A DNA stretch of 33,856 nucleotides. It comes from Hoeflea sp. (GTDB lineage: Bacteria; Pseudomonadota; Alphaproteobacteria; Rhizobiales; Rhizobiaceae). The translations under genes and the position numbers were made by a program. The stretch's first letter is position 1; every line of letters begins with the position of its first letter. The notes below the pieces were generated by a model, which did not search any database, was not told where the DNA came from, and was given only the letters and a program-made list of their open reading frames with translations. Shown one piece after another: positions 7,794 through 17,332 of the stretch. The stretch is taken from NCBI RefSeq assembly GCF_030682515.1, contig NZ_JAUXOD010000073.1:1-33856 (forward strand). Reading direction: 5' to 3'.

Positions 7794-10700
7794 TCATTCC
7801 GCCGCAACCGCATTTTCAATATTCCTGGAATTAAGTATTGATTGCTTAATACCATCTTTATTCACATATACTTCTTTCTTGTTCCTGATCTTCACATGTC
7901 CGTAACCCCTAATTCCTATCGGATAGGAAAGGAATTCAGCGACCTGATCAAGGTTTTCGGCTCGCAGAGTGCTTGCCATCTGTTCGATTTCCGCGATGAA
8001 TTCTGCAAGAATGCCGCGTTCCATGCGCCGTTCCTCGCTGTAGCCGAACACATCGAGCGGGGTTCCCCGCAATACCCTGAGCGACGCGAGGATGGGGAAA
8101 AGCACCGACATTGACCTGCCGAACGAGGTTTTGAGCGGATGTCCTCTGGCGTCCTTACGACCCAGCACGGGGGGCGCCATATGATACTCCAGCCTGCCAA
8201 AACTCTCGAACTGCCTGTCCAGCTGCCGCTTGAAGCTGCCGTCGCTGTAAAGCCGTGCCACTTCATACTCGTCCTTGACCGCCATCAGCTTGAACAGAGA
8301 CCGCGCCGCCGCGGCCGAAGCCGGTCCAGGCTTGCCAAGGGCATGCGTCTCGGCCTCGACGAGCGGCCTGAGCGTGTCGCGGTATTTGGCGGCCCAGGCC
8401 TCATTCTGATAGTCGCGGAGAAAGTCAGCCCGGCGGTCGATGAGGTCGGCCACCGATTGCTCTGCCGTGCTGTCGGCGGCAGGAGCCGGATCGGCGACGA
8501 TGGCAAGCACCGACTGCGGATTATGACCGGCCTTGCGACCCCAGCGGAAGGCGGCGATGTTCATGGCGACGGACTGGCCATTGAGCTGGATGGCTTGCTC
8601 GACCGACTCCGGCGACAGCGGCAAGGCTCCCTTCTGCGAAGCCATGCCGAGCATGAACATGTTGGCTGCGATCGCATTGCCAAACAGCCGTGTCGCGGCG
8701 AGCGTCGCATCGAAGAAACTCGCCTGTTCGACGCCGGCCGCCTTGACGATCGCCCGCTTGAGCCTTTCCGTCGGCAGCGAGAAATCCGCATTGCGGGCAA
8801 AATCGCCCGGCATGACCTCGCTGGTGTTGACCAGGAAGGCGGTTTCGCCTTCGCGCACCGAGGTCAGGACCTTGCGCGACCCGGACACGACCAGATCGCA
8901 TCCCAGGATCAGATCAGCCTTGCCGGCAGAGATCCGGATCGCGTGGATATCCCCGGGCGTCCTGGCGATGCGGACATGGGAGAAGACGGCGCCGCCCTTT
9001 TGCGCCAGACCCGCCATGTCGATCATGCCGCAGCCCTTGCCTTCCAGATGCGCGGCCATGCCGAGAATGGCGCCGATGGTGACGACGCCGGTACCGCCGA
9101 TACCGTCGATGATGGATGCCCATCCGCTGTCGAGGGAAGCAATGGCCGGCGCCGGCAGTCCCTCGAGCGGATCGGGGGCGGTTTTCAGCACCGCACTGTC
9201 GGTCTTGCGGATACGTCCGCCATGCACCGTGACAAAGGACGGGCAGAACCCCTCGATGCAGGAGAAATCCTTGTTGCAGCTCGACTGGTCGATGCGGCGC
9301 TTGCGCCCGAATTCGGTTTCAACCGGCTGGATGGACACGCAGTTGGACTTGACGCCGCAATCGCCGCAGCCTTCGCACACGAGTTCGTTGATGAACACCC
9401 GCTTGTCGGGGTCGGGATAGGTGCCGCGCTTCCTGCGGCGGCGTTTTTCCGCAGCACAGGTCTGGTCGTAGATCAGCACCGTCACGCCCTTGATGTCACG
9501 CAGTTCCCGCTGCACGGCATCGAGCTCCGAGCGATGATGCACGCTCATATTCGATGGCCAGGCTGTGCCCGCGGGATACCGGTCGGGATCGTCGCTGACC
9601 AGGGCTATGCGCTCGACGCCTTCGGCGCGCACCTGCCGGGCGATCGCATCGGCGGTCAGGCTGCCCTCGTGCGGCTGTCCGCCGGTCATCGCCACGGCGT
9701 CGTTGTAGAGGATCTTGTAGGTGATGTTGGCGCCCGACGCGATGGCAAAGCGCAGAGCCAGCACGCCGGAGTGGTTATAGGTCCCGTCGCCCAGGTTCTG
9801 GAAAATATGCTCGCGTGTGGTGAAGGGTGCCTGGCCGACCCATTGCGCACCCTCGCCGCCCATCTGGGTGAATCCGGTGGTGTCACGGTCCATCCACAGC
9901 GCCATGAAATGGCAGCCGATGCCGGCAGCCGCGATCGATCCCTCCGGAACACGGGTCGAGGTATTGTGCGGGCAGCCCGAGCAGAAATAGGGCGTGCGGG
10001 ACGCGACGTCCGAAACGCTCGCCAGCATGCTCTGGAACTGCCGGATCCGCTTGACCTTGGCGTCGATATCCTCGGAATAGCCGATGACCTTGAGCAGGCG
10101 CTCGCCCACGGCGACCGCAATGTCATTGGGATCGAGCGCGCCCTTGACCGGAAACAGCCACTCGCCGCGCTCATCGCGCTTGCCGACAACCACGGGCTGG
10201 CGCGCGGTTCCATACAGGGCCTCGCGCAGCTGGCTCTCCAGAAGCGATCGCTTTTCCTCGACCACGATCACCATGTCGAGACCGTCGACGAACTCGGCCA
10301 TGTCCGGCAGATCGAACGGCCAGGGACAGGCGACCTTGAACAGCCGGACGCCAATCCGGTTGGCTCTGGCTTCATCGATTCCCAGATCATCGAGCGCCTG
10401 ACGCACATCGAGATAGTTCTTGCCGACCGTCAGGATTCCGACCTTGGCGTTGGCACCGCCCGAATAGATGATCCGATTGAGCCCGTTGGCCCGGATATAG
10501 GCGTTCGCCGCGGCCCGCTTGTACTCGTGAAGCCTGATCTCCTGCCCGAGGAAATCGAGATCATGGGGGCGGATGTTGAGCCCGCCCGGCGGCATGGCGA
10601 AGTCGGGAAGGATGATCTTCAGGCGATCCAGCCCGGCATCGACCGAGGCTGTGGATTCGACATTGTCCTTGACGCATTTCAGGGCGGCCCAGGTGCCCGC

Positions 10701-11276
10701 GAAGCGCGACAGCGCAAATCCGTGAAGCCCGTAGTCGATCATCTCCTGTACGCCCGCCGGGTTGAGGATCGGGATCATGGTGTCGACGAAATTGAACTCA
10801 GTCTGATGCGCGTTGGTGGAGCTTTCCGCGGTATGGTCATCTCCCATCAGCGCAAGCACGCCGCCATGCCTGGAGGAGCCGGCCAGATTGGCGTGGCGAA
10901 ACACGTCGCCGGAGCGGTCCACGCCCGGCCCCTTGCCGTACCACAGGGCAAAGACGCCGTCATATTTGCCGGTCCCGTCCAGGCCCGCCTGTTGCGATCC
11001 CCAGCAGGCTGTCGCCGCCAGTTCCTCGTTCAGGCCTGGCTGGAAGACGATGTTGCGCGGGGCGAGTTGCCGTGCGGCGCGCGTGATCTGCTGGTCGAGC
11101 CCGCCCAGCGGCGACCCGCGATAGCCTGAAATGAAGCCCGCCGTGTTGAGGCCGGCGCGGCGGTCCCGCTCGTGCTGCATCATCAGCATGCGAACGACAG
11201 CCTGCGAGCCGGTGACGAAGATCCGGTCCTTCTCGAGGTCGAATTTGTCGTCGAGCGAAACATCGTGGACTGTCAT
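7794..11276 (-). CDS. Indolepyruvate ferredoxin oxidoreductase, fused alpha/beta type
   Basis: This 1160-residue enzyme oxidatively decarboxylates aryl pyruvates such as indolepyruvate to aryl-acetyl-CoA, passing electrons to ferredoxin, with thiamine diphosphate as cofactor. N-terminal parts correspond to the pyrimidine-binding domain (GYRGSPLGGLDQ near residue 45). A cysteine motif FCSGCPHNTS lies near 430, followed by the TPP-binding region. A ferredoxin-like cysteine cluster CEGCGDCGVKSNC is near 635, with further cysteines to about 665. The C-terminal third is the gamma-type domain starting around IDGIGGTGVVTIG. The length suits the fused form common in proteobacteria. ATG 11276 follows a GAGGAG ribosome site by seven bases. 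Oddity: the last 40 or so codons are much AT-richer than the rest and add about 31 residues beyond the GHVK motif. Confidence 0.95.
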   Translation of the reverse strand: MTVHDVSLDDKFDLEKDRIFVTGSQAVVRMLMMQHERDRRAGLNTAGFISGYRGSPLGGLDQQITRAARQLAPRNIVFQPGLNEELAATACWGSQQAGLDGTGKYDGVFALWYGKGPGVDRSGDVFRHANLAGSSRHGGVLALMGDDHTAESSTNAHQTEFNFVDTMIPILNPAGVQEMIDYGLHGFALSRFAGTWAALKCVKDNVESTASVDAGLDRLKIILPDFAMPPGGLNIRPHDLDFLGQEIRLHEYKRAAANAYIRANGLNRIIYSGGANAKVGILTVGKNYLDVRQALDDLGIDEARANRIGVRLFKVACPWPFDLPDMAEFVDGLDMVIVVEEKRSLLESQLREALYGTARQPVVVGKRDERGEWLFPVKGALDPNDIAVAVGERLLKVIGYSEDIDAKVKRIRQFQSMLASVSDVASRTPYFCSGCPHNTSTRVPEGSIAAAGIGCHFMALWMDRDTTGFTQMGGEGAQWVGQAPFTTREHIFQNLGDGTYNHSGVLALRFAIASGANITYKILYNDAVAMTGGQPHEGSLTADAIARQVRAEGVERIALVSDDPDRYPAGTAWPSNMSVHHRSELDAVQRELRDIKGVTVLIYDQTCAAEKRRRRKRGTYPDPDKRVFINELVCEGCGDCGVKSNCVSIQPVETEFGRKRRIDQSSCNKDFSCIEGFCPSFVTVHGGRIRKTDSAVLKTAPDPLEGLPAPAIASLDSGWASIIDGIGGTGVVTIGAILGMAAHLEGKGCGMIDMAGLAQKGGAVFSHVRIARTPGDIHAIRISAGKADLILGCDLVVSGSRKVLTSVREGETAFLVNTSEVMPGDFARNADFSLPTERLKRAIVKAAGVEQASFFDATLAATRLFGNAIAANMFMLGMASQKGALPLSPESVEQAIQLNGQSVAMNIAAFRWGRKAGHNPQSVLAIVADPAPAADSTAEQSVADLIDRRADFLRDYQNEAWAAKYRDTLRPLVEAETHALGKPGPASAAAARSLFKLMAVKDEYEVARLYSDGSFKRQLDRQFESFGRLEYHMAPPVLGRKDARGHPLKTSFGRSMSVLFPILASLRVLRGTPLDVFGYSEERRMERGILAEFIAEIEQMASTLRAENLDQVAEFLSYPIGIRGYGHVKIRNKKEVYVNKDGIKQSILNSRNIENAVAAE

Positions 11277-11490
11277 GTACGGTCTCCTCAAACCATTCGG
11301 CTGCCGATCGCACGCGATCCGCGGATCGTCGCGGGTCCTCTTCCGTTCCCGTGACGAATGTTCTGATAGTTGGGCCGCGCAGGCCAGCCGTCAATCGAAT
11401 TCCTGTGCCGGACGCGACTCCGCAATCAGGCCATCGCCAGCAGCGACCAAACGAAACTATCTGTCGCCCGGTGAGCATATTGCGACCGAA

Positions 11491-12261
11491 TCAGCGTCCC
11501 AGGGAATGGCCGCCGTCTACCGTGATGGCGCTGCCGGTCATGTAGATACCGGCCTTCGACGCGAGCAAGAGGATCGCCCCGTCCAGATCATGGGGGGCGC
11601 CAAGCCGTCCCAGTGGATTTTGACCGGCCATGACATGGGCGCCCGGCCCCTTGAGAAACCGGTCCGTCAGGGTGGTCTCGAACCAGCCGGGGCGGATTTC
11701 GTTGACGCGGATCCCGTGCTTGGCCCATTCCAGCGCCAGGCTGCGGGTCATCTGGCTGAGCGCCGCCTTCGAGGCGCTGTAGGCGGCCACCTGGCGCATC
11801 GGCACACCGGCCAGAATGCTGGAAATGTTGATGATCGACCCGCCGCGGCCATCGCGGATCATGCGCCGGGCCGCCTCCTGCGCCATCATGACGGCGCCAT
11901 CGACATTGACCGCCATGACATCGCGAATCGTCTCGCGCGTGAGATGCACAGCCTTGTCGCGATGGACAACGCCGGCATTGTTGACCAGCACGGTCACGGG
12001 TCCCCATGTTGTTTCGACGCTATCGAAGGACGAGGGAATCATCTCGTCCTGACGGACATCGATGGGAATGGCGATGGCCTCTCCGCCAAGATCGGTGAGA
12101 AGCCCGACTGCAGCCTCGAGCGCACCGTGATCTTTACCGGCAATCGCGACCTTGGCGCCGTTGACCGCCAGCACGCGCGCAATGGCCAAGCCTATTCCAG
12201 TGCCCCCGCCGGTAATCAGAGCAACTTCTCCTGAAACATCAAATAGCTCGGCTGCTCGCAC
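11491..12261 (-). CDS. SDR family oxidoreductase
   Basis: A classical short-chain dehydrogenase of 256 residues: NAD(P)-binding TGGGTGIG (17-24), NNAG (94-97), catalytic Ser148 in NISSIL, and YSASK with Tyr161/Lys165. The PGWFET segment (191-196) is the usual post-catalytic loop. It oxidises or reduces a hydroxyl/carbonyl substrate that the sequence does not reveal. I choose GTG 12261 because AAGGGG lies at proper distance and the protein then begins close to the Rossmann fold; the open frame continues to 12411 but adds a Cys/Trp-rich stretch unlike SDRs. It is divergent from the TRAP permease operon and shares its 229-bp control region. The indolepyruvate oxidoreductase gene begins 214 bp downstream on the same strand. 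Confidence 0.92.
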   Translation of the reverse strand: MRAAELFDVSGEVALITGGGTGIGLAIARVLAVNGAKVAIAGKDHGALEAAVGLLTDLGGEAIAIPIDVRQDEMIPSSFDSVETTWGPVTVLVNNAGVVHRDKAVHLTRETIRDVMAVNVDGAVMMAQEAARRMIRDGRGGSIINISSILAGVPMRQVAAYSASKAALSQMTRSLALEWAKHGIRVNEIRPGWFETTLTDRFLKGPGAHVMAGQNPLGRLGAPHDLDGAILLLASKAGIYMTGSAITVDGGHSLGR

Positions 12262-12336
12262 TTCGATCCCCTTTCCGATCCGCCCCGCAAGGGATATAGC
12301 GGCAACTGCCGCCCAAGGCCACATCGCGCCCATTTT

Positions 12337-12362
12337 GCAACTGGTAAAAAAAATGCACCAAT
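12337..12362 (+). promoter_or_regulatory. Shared candidate operator, copy 1 (TRAP permease / SDR)
   Basis: GCAACTGG is followed by an A-tract and ACCAAT, giving TGG-N13-CCA. A second copy with the same GCAACTGG, A-tract and TGG-N13-CCA layout lies at 16356-16381 upstream of the TRAP binding-protein gene, in the same orientation relative to the transporter gene. The site is between the divergent SDR and TRAP permease genes. TGG...CCA half-sites resemble GntR-type operators, but the cognate regulator is unknown. Confidence 0.5.
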
Positions 12363-12474
12363 CGTTGCATCGCATGCTTTTTTGCTGATATGGACTGGCA
12401 AGCTGCATCATAGGTGATAATGATGGCGGTCATGGGAACCATGGTTATCCACACTCCTGAAAACAGGAGGTGAC

Positions 12475-12537
12475 ATGACCGGAGGACAATATGAGAAATC
12501 TATTGATGTTGAGCCGGTTCATCGACCGGATCAATGA
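12475..12537 (+). CDS. Possible 20-codon leader peptide overlapping the TRAP small permease start
   Basis: An ATG at 12475 has a near-perfect AGGAGG ribosome site and opens a 20-codon frame ending at TGA 12535-12537. It runs in another frame across the start (12491) of the TRAP small permease gene. The encoded peptide (starts MTGGQYEKS) has no recognisable features. It may be translated and influence initiation at 12491, or the strong Shine-Dalgarno may simply be fortuitous. Confidence 0.25.
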   Translation: MTGGQYEKSIDVEPVHRPDQ

Positions 12538-13075
12538 ATTCGTTGGCCGCAACGTGTCCTGGCTGGTGCTGGCGGCGGTACTGATCAGCGCCGGAAACGC
12601 CTCCATCCGCAAGGCGTTCGACATGTCGTCCAATGCGTGGCTCGAAGTCCAGTGGTACCTGTTCGGCGCGGTCTTCATGCTCGCCGCCGGATACACGCTG
12701 CGCAAGAACGAGCATGTCCGCATCGACGTGCTCGCCGGCAATCTTTCCAAGCGCACCCGTGACTGGATCGACCTGCTAGGCCACTTCTTCTTTCTCCTGC
12801 CGTTCTGCGCGATGATGACCTATCTTGCCTGGCCGTTTTTCTGGCGCTCGTTCCAGAGCGGCGAGATGTCCAGCAATGCCGGCGGCCTGATCATCTGGCC
12901 CGCGAAGGCCACCATCCTCGCCGGTTTCATCCTGCTGTCCCTGCAGGCCATTTCCGAGATCATCAAGCGCATCGCCATTATCCGCGGCCTCATGGACGAG
13001 GAGCCCGGCCATGACCATTCCATGCCGCCGCAGGTCGAAGCTGCCGCGCAGATGAAGGGCGGCTCCGATGCTTGA
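12491..13075 (+). CDS. TRAP transporter small permease (DctQ-type)
   Basis: This 194-residue membrane protein is the small integral subunit of a tripartite ATP-independent periplasmic transporter. Four hydrophobic helices fall at about 23-40, 55-75, 93-115 and 135-158. The segment SSNAWLEVQWYLFGAVFMLAAGYTLRKNEHVRIDV (split over 46-80) carries the family's conserved EVQWYLF and NEHVRIDV patterns, the latter typical of the mannitol/chloroaromatic/keto-acid subgroup. The C-terminus is hydrophilic. ATG 12491 follows GGAGG by five bases. It overlaps the large permease gene by eight bases, so the two are translationally coupled. Confidence 0.93.
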   Translation: MRNLLMLSRFIDRINEFVGRNVSWLVLAAVLISAGNASIRKAFDMSSNAWLEVQWYLFGAVFMLAAGYTLRKNEHVRIDVLAGNLSKRTRDWIDLLGHFFFLLPFCAMMTYLAWPFFWRSFQSGEMSSNAGGLIIWPAKATILAGFILLSLQAISEIIKRIAIIRGLMDEEPGHDHSMPPQVEAAAQMKGGSDA

Positions 13076-14912
13076 TCTGATCGCCCACAACCTCGCGCCG
13101 ATCATGTTCATCACCGTGATGGCGATGCTTCTGCTCGGCTATCCCGTCGTCTTCACGCTGGCCGCGGGCGGCATGTACTTCTTCGTCGTCGGCGTCGAAC
13201 TCAGCCATATCTCACCCGAGATCCGGCTGTCCTGGCCCCTGGCGCAGGCCAACATGAACCGTGTCTTCGACATCATGCGAAACGACACGCTGCTGGCGAT
13301 TCCGTTCTTCACCTTCATGGGGCTGATTCTCGAACGATCGCGGATGGCGGAGGATCTGCTCGACACCATCGGCCAGCTTTTCGGAACCCTGCGCGGCGGC
13401 CTGGCCTTCGCGGTCGTCATCGTGGGCGCGCTGCTTGCCGCAACGACCGGCGTCGTCGCTGCCTCCGTGATCGCCATGGGCCTGATCTCCCTGCCGATCA
13501 TGATGCGCTACAACTATCACCCCGGCCTTGCAGCCGGCACCATCGCGGCATCGGGCACGCTGGCCCAGATCATTCCGCCTTCGCTCGTTCTCATCGTCAT
13601 GGCCGACCAGCTCGGCCGCTCGGTTGGCGACATGTATGTCGGCGCCTTCTTCCCCGCGATGATCATCGTGGTCATGTATTGCACCTACATTTTCGCCATT
13701 ACCCTGATCAAGCCGGAGTGGGTTCCTGCGCTGCCGCCCGAAGCGCGTCCACTGGGCAATGGCGGCCGGTCGCTGTTTGCGATCCTCGCGCTTGCCGGGG
13801 CCCTGTTCGTGGCTGGCTACTACTTCGTGTTCGAGGGGTATCGCTATGAAATCCGCGTGGTCTGGTCCGCTCTTGCGGCGACGACCATTCCCTACGGACT
13901 TGCCCTGATCAACCGCAGGATGAACCTTGGCTATTTGTCCAAGATGGCCGAGCAGGTCGTTATCGTCCTGATCCCTCCGCTCGCGCTGATCTTCCTGGTC
14001 CTTGGCACCATCTTCCTTGGCATCGCGACGCCCACCGAAGGCGGCGCCATGGGCGCCACCGGCGCCTTGATCATGTCCCTGATGAAGCGCCGCCTGGACA
14101 TGAAGACGCTCATGCAGGCGCTGGATTCCACCACCAAGCTCGCAACCTTCGTGATGTTCATCCTGATCGGCGCACGGGTCTTCGCGCTGACCTTCTACGG
14201 GATTTCGGGGGATCGTTGGGTCGAGGAGCTCCTGCTGGCCCTGCCGGGCGGCGAGACCGGCTTCCTCATCACCGTCTCGATCATCATATTCATCCTCGGC
14301 TGCTTCCTTGATTTCTTCGAGATCGCCTTCATCATGGTGCCGCTGCTTGCCCCGGTCGCGGACAAGCTCGGCATCGACCTGATCTGGTTTGGAGTGCTGC
14401 TCGGATTCAACCTTCAGGCCAGCTTCCTGACGCCGCCTTTCGGCTTCGCGCTGTTCTACCTGCGATCGGTCGCCCCCATCAAAGCCTGGTATGACAAGAC
14501 CACGGACCGGATGATCGAGCCGATTACGACCAGGGCCATCTACACCGGGACCTTGCCGTTCATCATCATCCAGGTGGTGATGCTGGGCATTCTGATCGCC
14601 TTCCCCGGTCTTGTAACCCACTACAAGAAGACCCCGCTCATGATGGACCAGGGCGACATCAACCAGGAGATCAACACGATCGGCGGTGGCGGTTTCGGAC
14701 TGCCAGGTTCCGGTCTGAGCCTGCCCGGCGCCCCCAGTCTGGGCGAGCCCGGCCTAGCCTTGCCGGGCTTGCCAAGTTTCGGGGAACCTGCCGAGCCAGC
14801 CGCACCCGGCGGCCTGCCTGCACCCGGCGGTCTGCCTGCACCCGGCGGTCTGCCTGCGCCTGGCGGTCTGCCTGCGCCTGGCGGCGCGACCGGACTGCCC
14901 AACTTCGACTGA
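13068..14912 (+). CDS. TRAP transporter large permease (DctM-type) with repetitive tail
   Basis: The 614-residue large permease is the main translocation subunit, driving uptake with a sodium or proton gradient. About twelve or more hydrophobic helices fill residues 5-520, including conserved stretches such as SGTLAQIIPPSLVLIV near 160 and GIATPTEGGAMGATGAL near 320. Residues 220-285 hold an extra hydrophobic region seen in longer members of the keto-acid/mannitol subgroup. From about residue 525 on, the protein has a Gly/Pro/Leu-rich tail: first loose LPG/GEPG elements, then four APGGLP copies encoded by an 18-bp tandem repeat. This tail is soluble and unlike the rest of the family. The ATG overlaps the small permease stop by eight bases. 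Confidence 0.95.
   Translation: MLDLIAHNLAPIMFITVMAMLLLGYPVVFTLAAGGMYFFVVGVELSHISPEIRLSWPLAQANMNRVFDIMRNDTLLAIPFFTFMGLILERSRMAEDLLDTIGQLFGTLRGGLAFAVVIVGALLAATTGVVAASVIAMGLISLPIMMRYNYHPGLAAGTIAASGTLAQIIPPSLVLIVMADQLGRSVGDMYVGAFFPAMIIVVMYCTYIFAITLIKPEWVPALPPEARPLGNGGRSLFAILALAGALFVAGYYFVFEGYRYEIRVVWSALAATTIPYGLALINRRMNLGYLSKMAEQVVIVLIPPLALIFLVLGTIFLGIATPTEGGAMGATGALIMSLMKRRLDMKTLMQALDSTTKLATFVMFILIGARVFALTFYGISGDRWVEELLLALPGGETGFLITVSIIIFILGCFLDFFEIAFIMVPLLAPVADKLGIDLIWFGVLLGFNLQASFLTPPFGFALFYLRSVAPIKAWYDKTTDRMIEPITTRAIYTGTLPFIIIQVVMLGILIAFPGLVTHYKKTPLMMDQGDINQEINTIGGGGFGLPGSGLSLPGAPSLGEPGLALPGLPSFGEPAEPAAPGGLPAPGGLPAPGGLPAPGGLPAPGGATGLPNFD
14802..14891 (+). repeat. 18-bp tandem repeat in the TRAP large permease gene
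   Basis: Five units of 18 bases begin at 14802, 14820, 14838, 14856 and 14874; units 2 and 3 are identical, the others differ by a few bases, and the last degenerates. Each full unit encodes APGGLP. The unit is a multiple of three, so copy-number changes would keep the frame. Confidence 0.92.
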
Positions 14913-15026
14913 GCGGCACCCGTCCAACCCAGCATTGTCCTGGCGGCGATTGCCGCCGGGTTTCCCAGCCAGACAGGTCAGACATAGCGGGCCTCCGTCG
15001 GCCCTCAGAGGGGTCGTGCGCATTTG

Positions 15027-15042
15027 CCTGGCTGATGCCAGG
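15027..15042 (+). terminator. Short hairpin downstream of the TRAP permease operon
   Basis: A perfect 6-base stem (CCTGGC / GCCAGG) closes a 4-base loop in the 206-bp convergent gap between the TRAP permease and binding-protein genes. No T-run follows; it may add to the stronger hairpin at 15060-15088. Confidence 0.3.
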
Positions 15043-15053
15043 TGCGCCGGCAC

Positions 15054-15088
15054 AAAAAAAGCCCCGGAGCCTGATCGGTTCCGGGGCT
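15054..15088 (-). terminator. Intrinsic terminator of the TRAP binding-protein gene
   Basis: A 9-base perfect stem (15060-15068 / 15080-15088, core GCCCCGGA/TCCGGGGC) with an 11-base loop is followed on the minus strand by seven T residues (A-run at 15054-15060). It sits 31 bp past the stop of the gene at 15119. On the plus strand the trailing TTGTCTTT is weaker but may also stop the permease transcript. Confidence 0.85.
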
Positions 15089-15118
15089 TGTCTTTGGCTG
15101 GGTTGATCGGGGCTCGGG

Positions 15119-16526
<1,408 letters not shown>

Positions 16527-17291
16527 ATGCACAGTGGACTAGTCGCAATTCCAGCAGATATCCGCAGCTTCGATGGATACACATGGCATGCGGCGCCGGA
16601 CCAATACATCATGGCCGCCGTCAATGGCTCGAATGTGTTGCCGCTGATTGTCCCGGCTTTGACCGACGGCACGGACGTGGACATGGTGCTGGACCGTGTC
16701 GATGGTGTTCTCATCAGCGGATCGCGCACCAACGTGCATCCGTCCCACTATGGAGAGGAAGAGACCGAAAGCCACGGGCCGTTCGACCCGGCTCGCGACC
16801 GTCTGAGCATGGCGCTCATTCGCCGGGCAATCGAGCGCGGCGTTCCGCTTCTCGCCATCTGCCGCGGCATACAGGAATTGAATGTCGCCCTTGGCGGTTC
16901 GCTGGCAACCGAGATACAGGAAATTCCCGGACGGATGGACCATCGCAAGCCGCAGACCGAGGACCGGGATGCCGCATTTGCAATCCGGCACTCCATCCAG
17001 GTGAAGGAGGGAAGCTGCCTCGCCGCCATCGTCGGCGGCGGCCAGGTTCAGGTGAACTCGCTGCACCGCCAGGCCATCTCCAAGCTGGCGCCTCGGCTGG
17101 CGGTCGAAGCGGTGGCGGAAGACGGCACCGTCGAAGCCGTCAGCGTCATCGATGCACCGGGCTTTGCCATCGGCGTGCAGTGGCATCCCGAATACTGGGT
17201 CGGCAGCGACGCGATTTCGGACAAGATCTTCGCGGCCTTCGGCGACGCCGTCAGGGCCCGCCATGTCCGCCCCGCCCAGGCAGCCGAATAG
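16527..17291 (+). CDS. Peptidase C26 / gamma-glutamyl-GABA hydrolase-like amidotransferase
   Basis: The 254-residue protein is a class I glutamine amidotransferase-fold hydrolase of the C26 (PuuD-like) family, which cleaves gamma-glutamyl amides. The nucleophile is Cys112 in AICRGIQELNVALGG, and the dyad partners His220 and Glu222 lie in QWHPEY. The N-terminus LVAIPADIR matches the family opening. I chose ATG 16527, nine bases after AGGGA; a GTG at 16467 would add twenty unlikely residues. No other putrescine-utilisation genes are adjacent, so the substrate may not be gamma-glutamyl-GABA. It is divergent from the TRAP receptor and may share the operator at 16356-16381. Confidence 0.9.
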   Translation: MHSGLVAIPADIRSFDGYTWHAAPDQYIMAAVNGSNVLPLIVPALTDGTDVDMVLDRVDGVLISGSRTNVHPSHYGEEETESHGPFDPARDRLSMALIRRAIERGVPLLAICRGIQELNVALGGSLATEIQEIPGRMDHRKPQTEDRDAAFAIRHSIQVKEGSCLAAIVGGGQVQVNSLHRQAISKLAPRLAVEAVAEDGTVEAVSVIDAPGFAIGVQWHPEYWVGSDAISDKIFAAFGDAVRARHVRPAQAAE

Positions 17292-17332
17292 GTTTACCCT
17301 CGCGGAACCTGGGGGCCACTGACAGAATCAGC

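Noticed and set aside
8139-11129. Very long plus-strand open frame (996 codons) opposite the indolepyruvate oxidoreductase gene
   Set aside because: It is antisense to a gene with clear family motifs, and its translation is rich in His, Arg and Asp as expected of a shadow frame in GC-rich DNA.
13212-14621. 469-codon minus-strand open frame opposite the TRAP large permease
   Set aside because: Highly charged translation typical of the reverse of membrane-protein codons; no recognisable domain.
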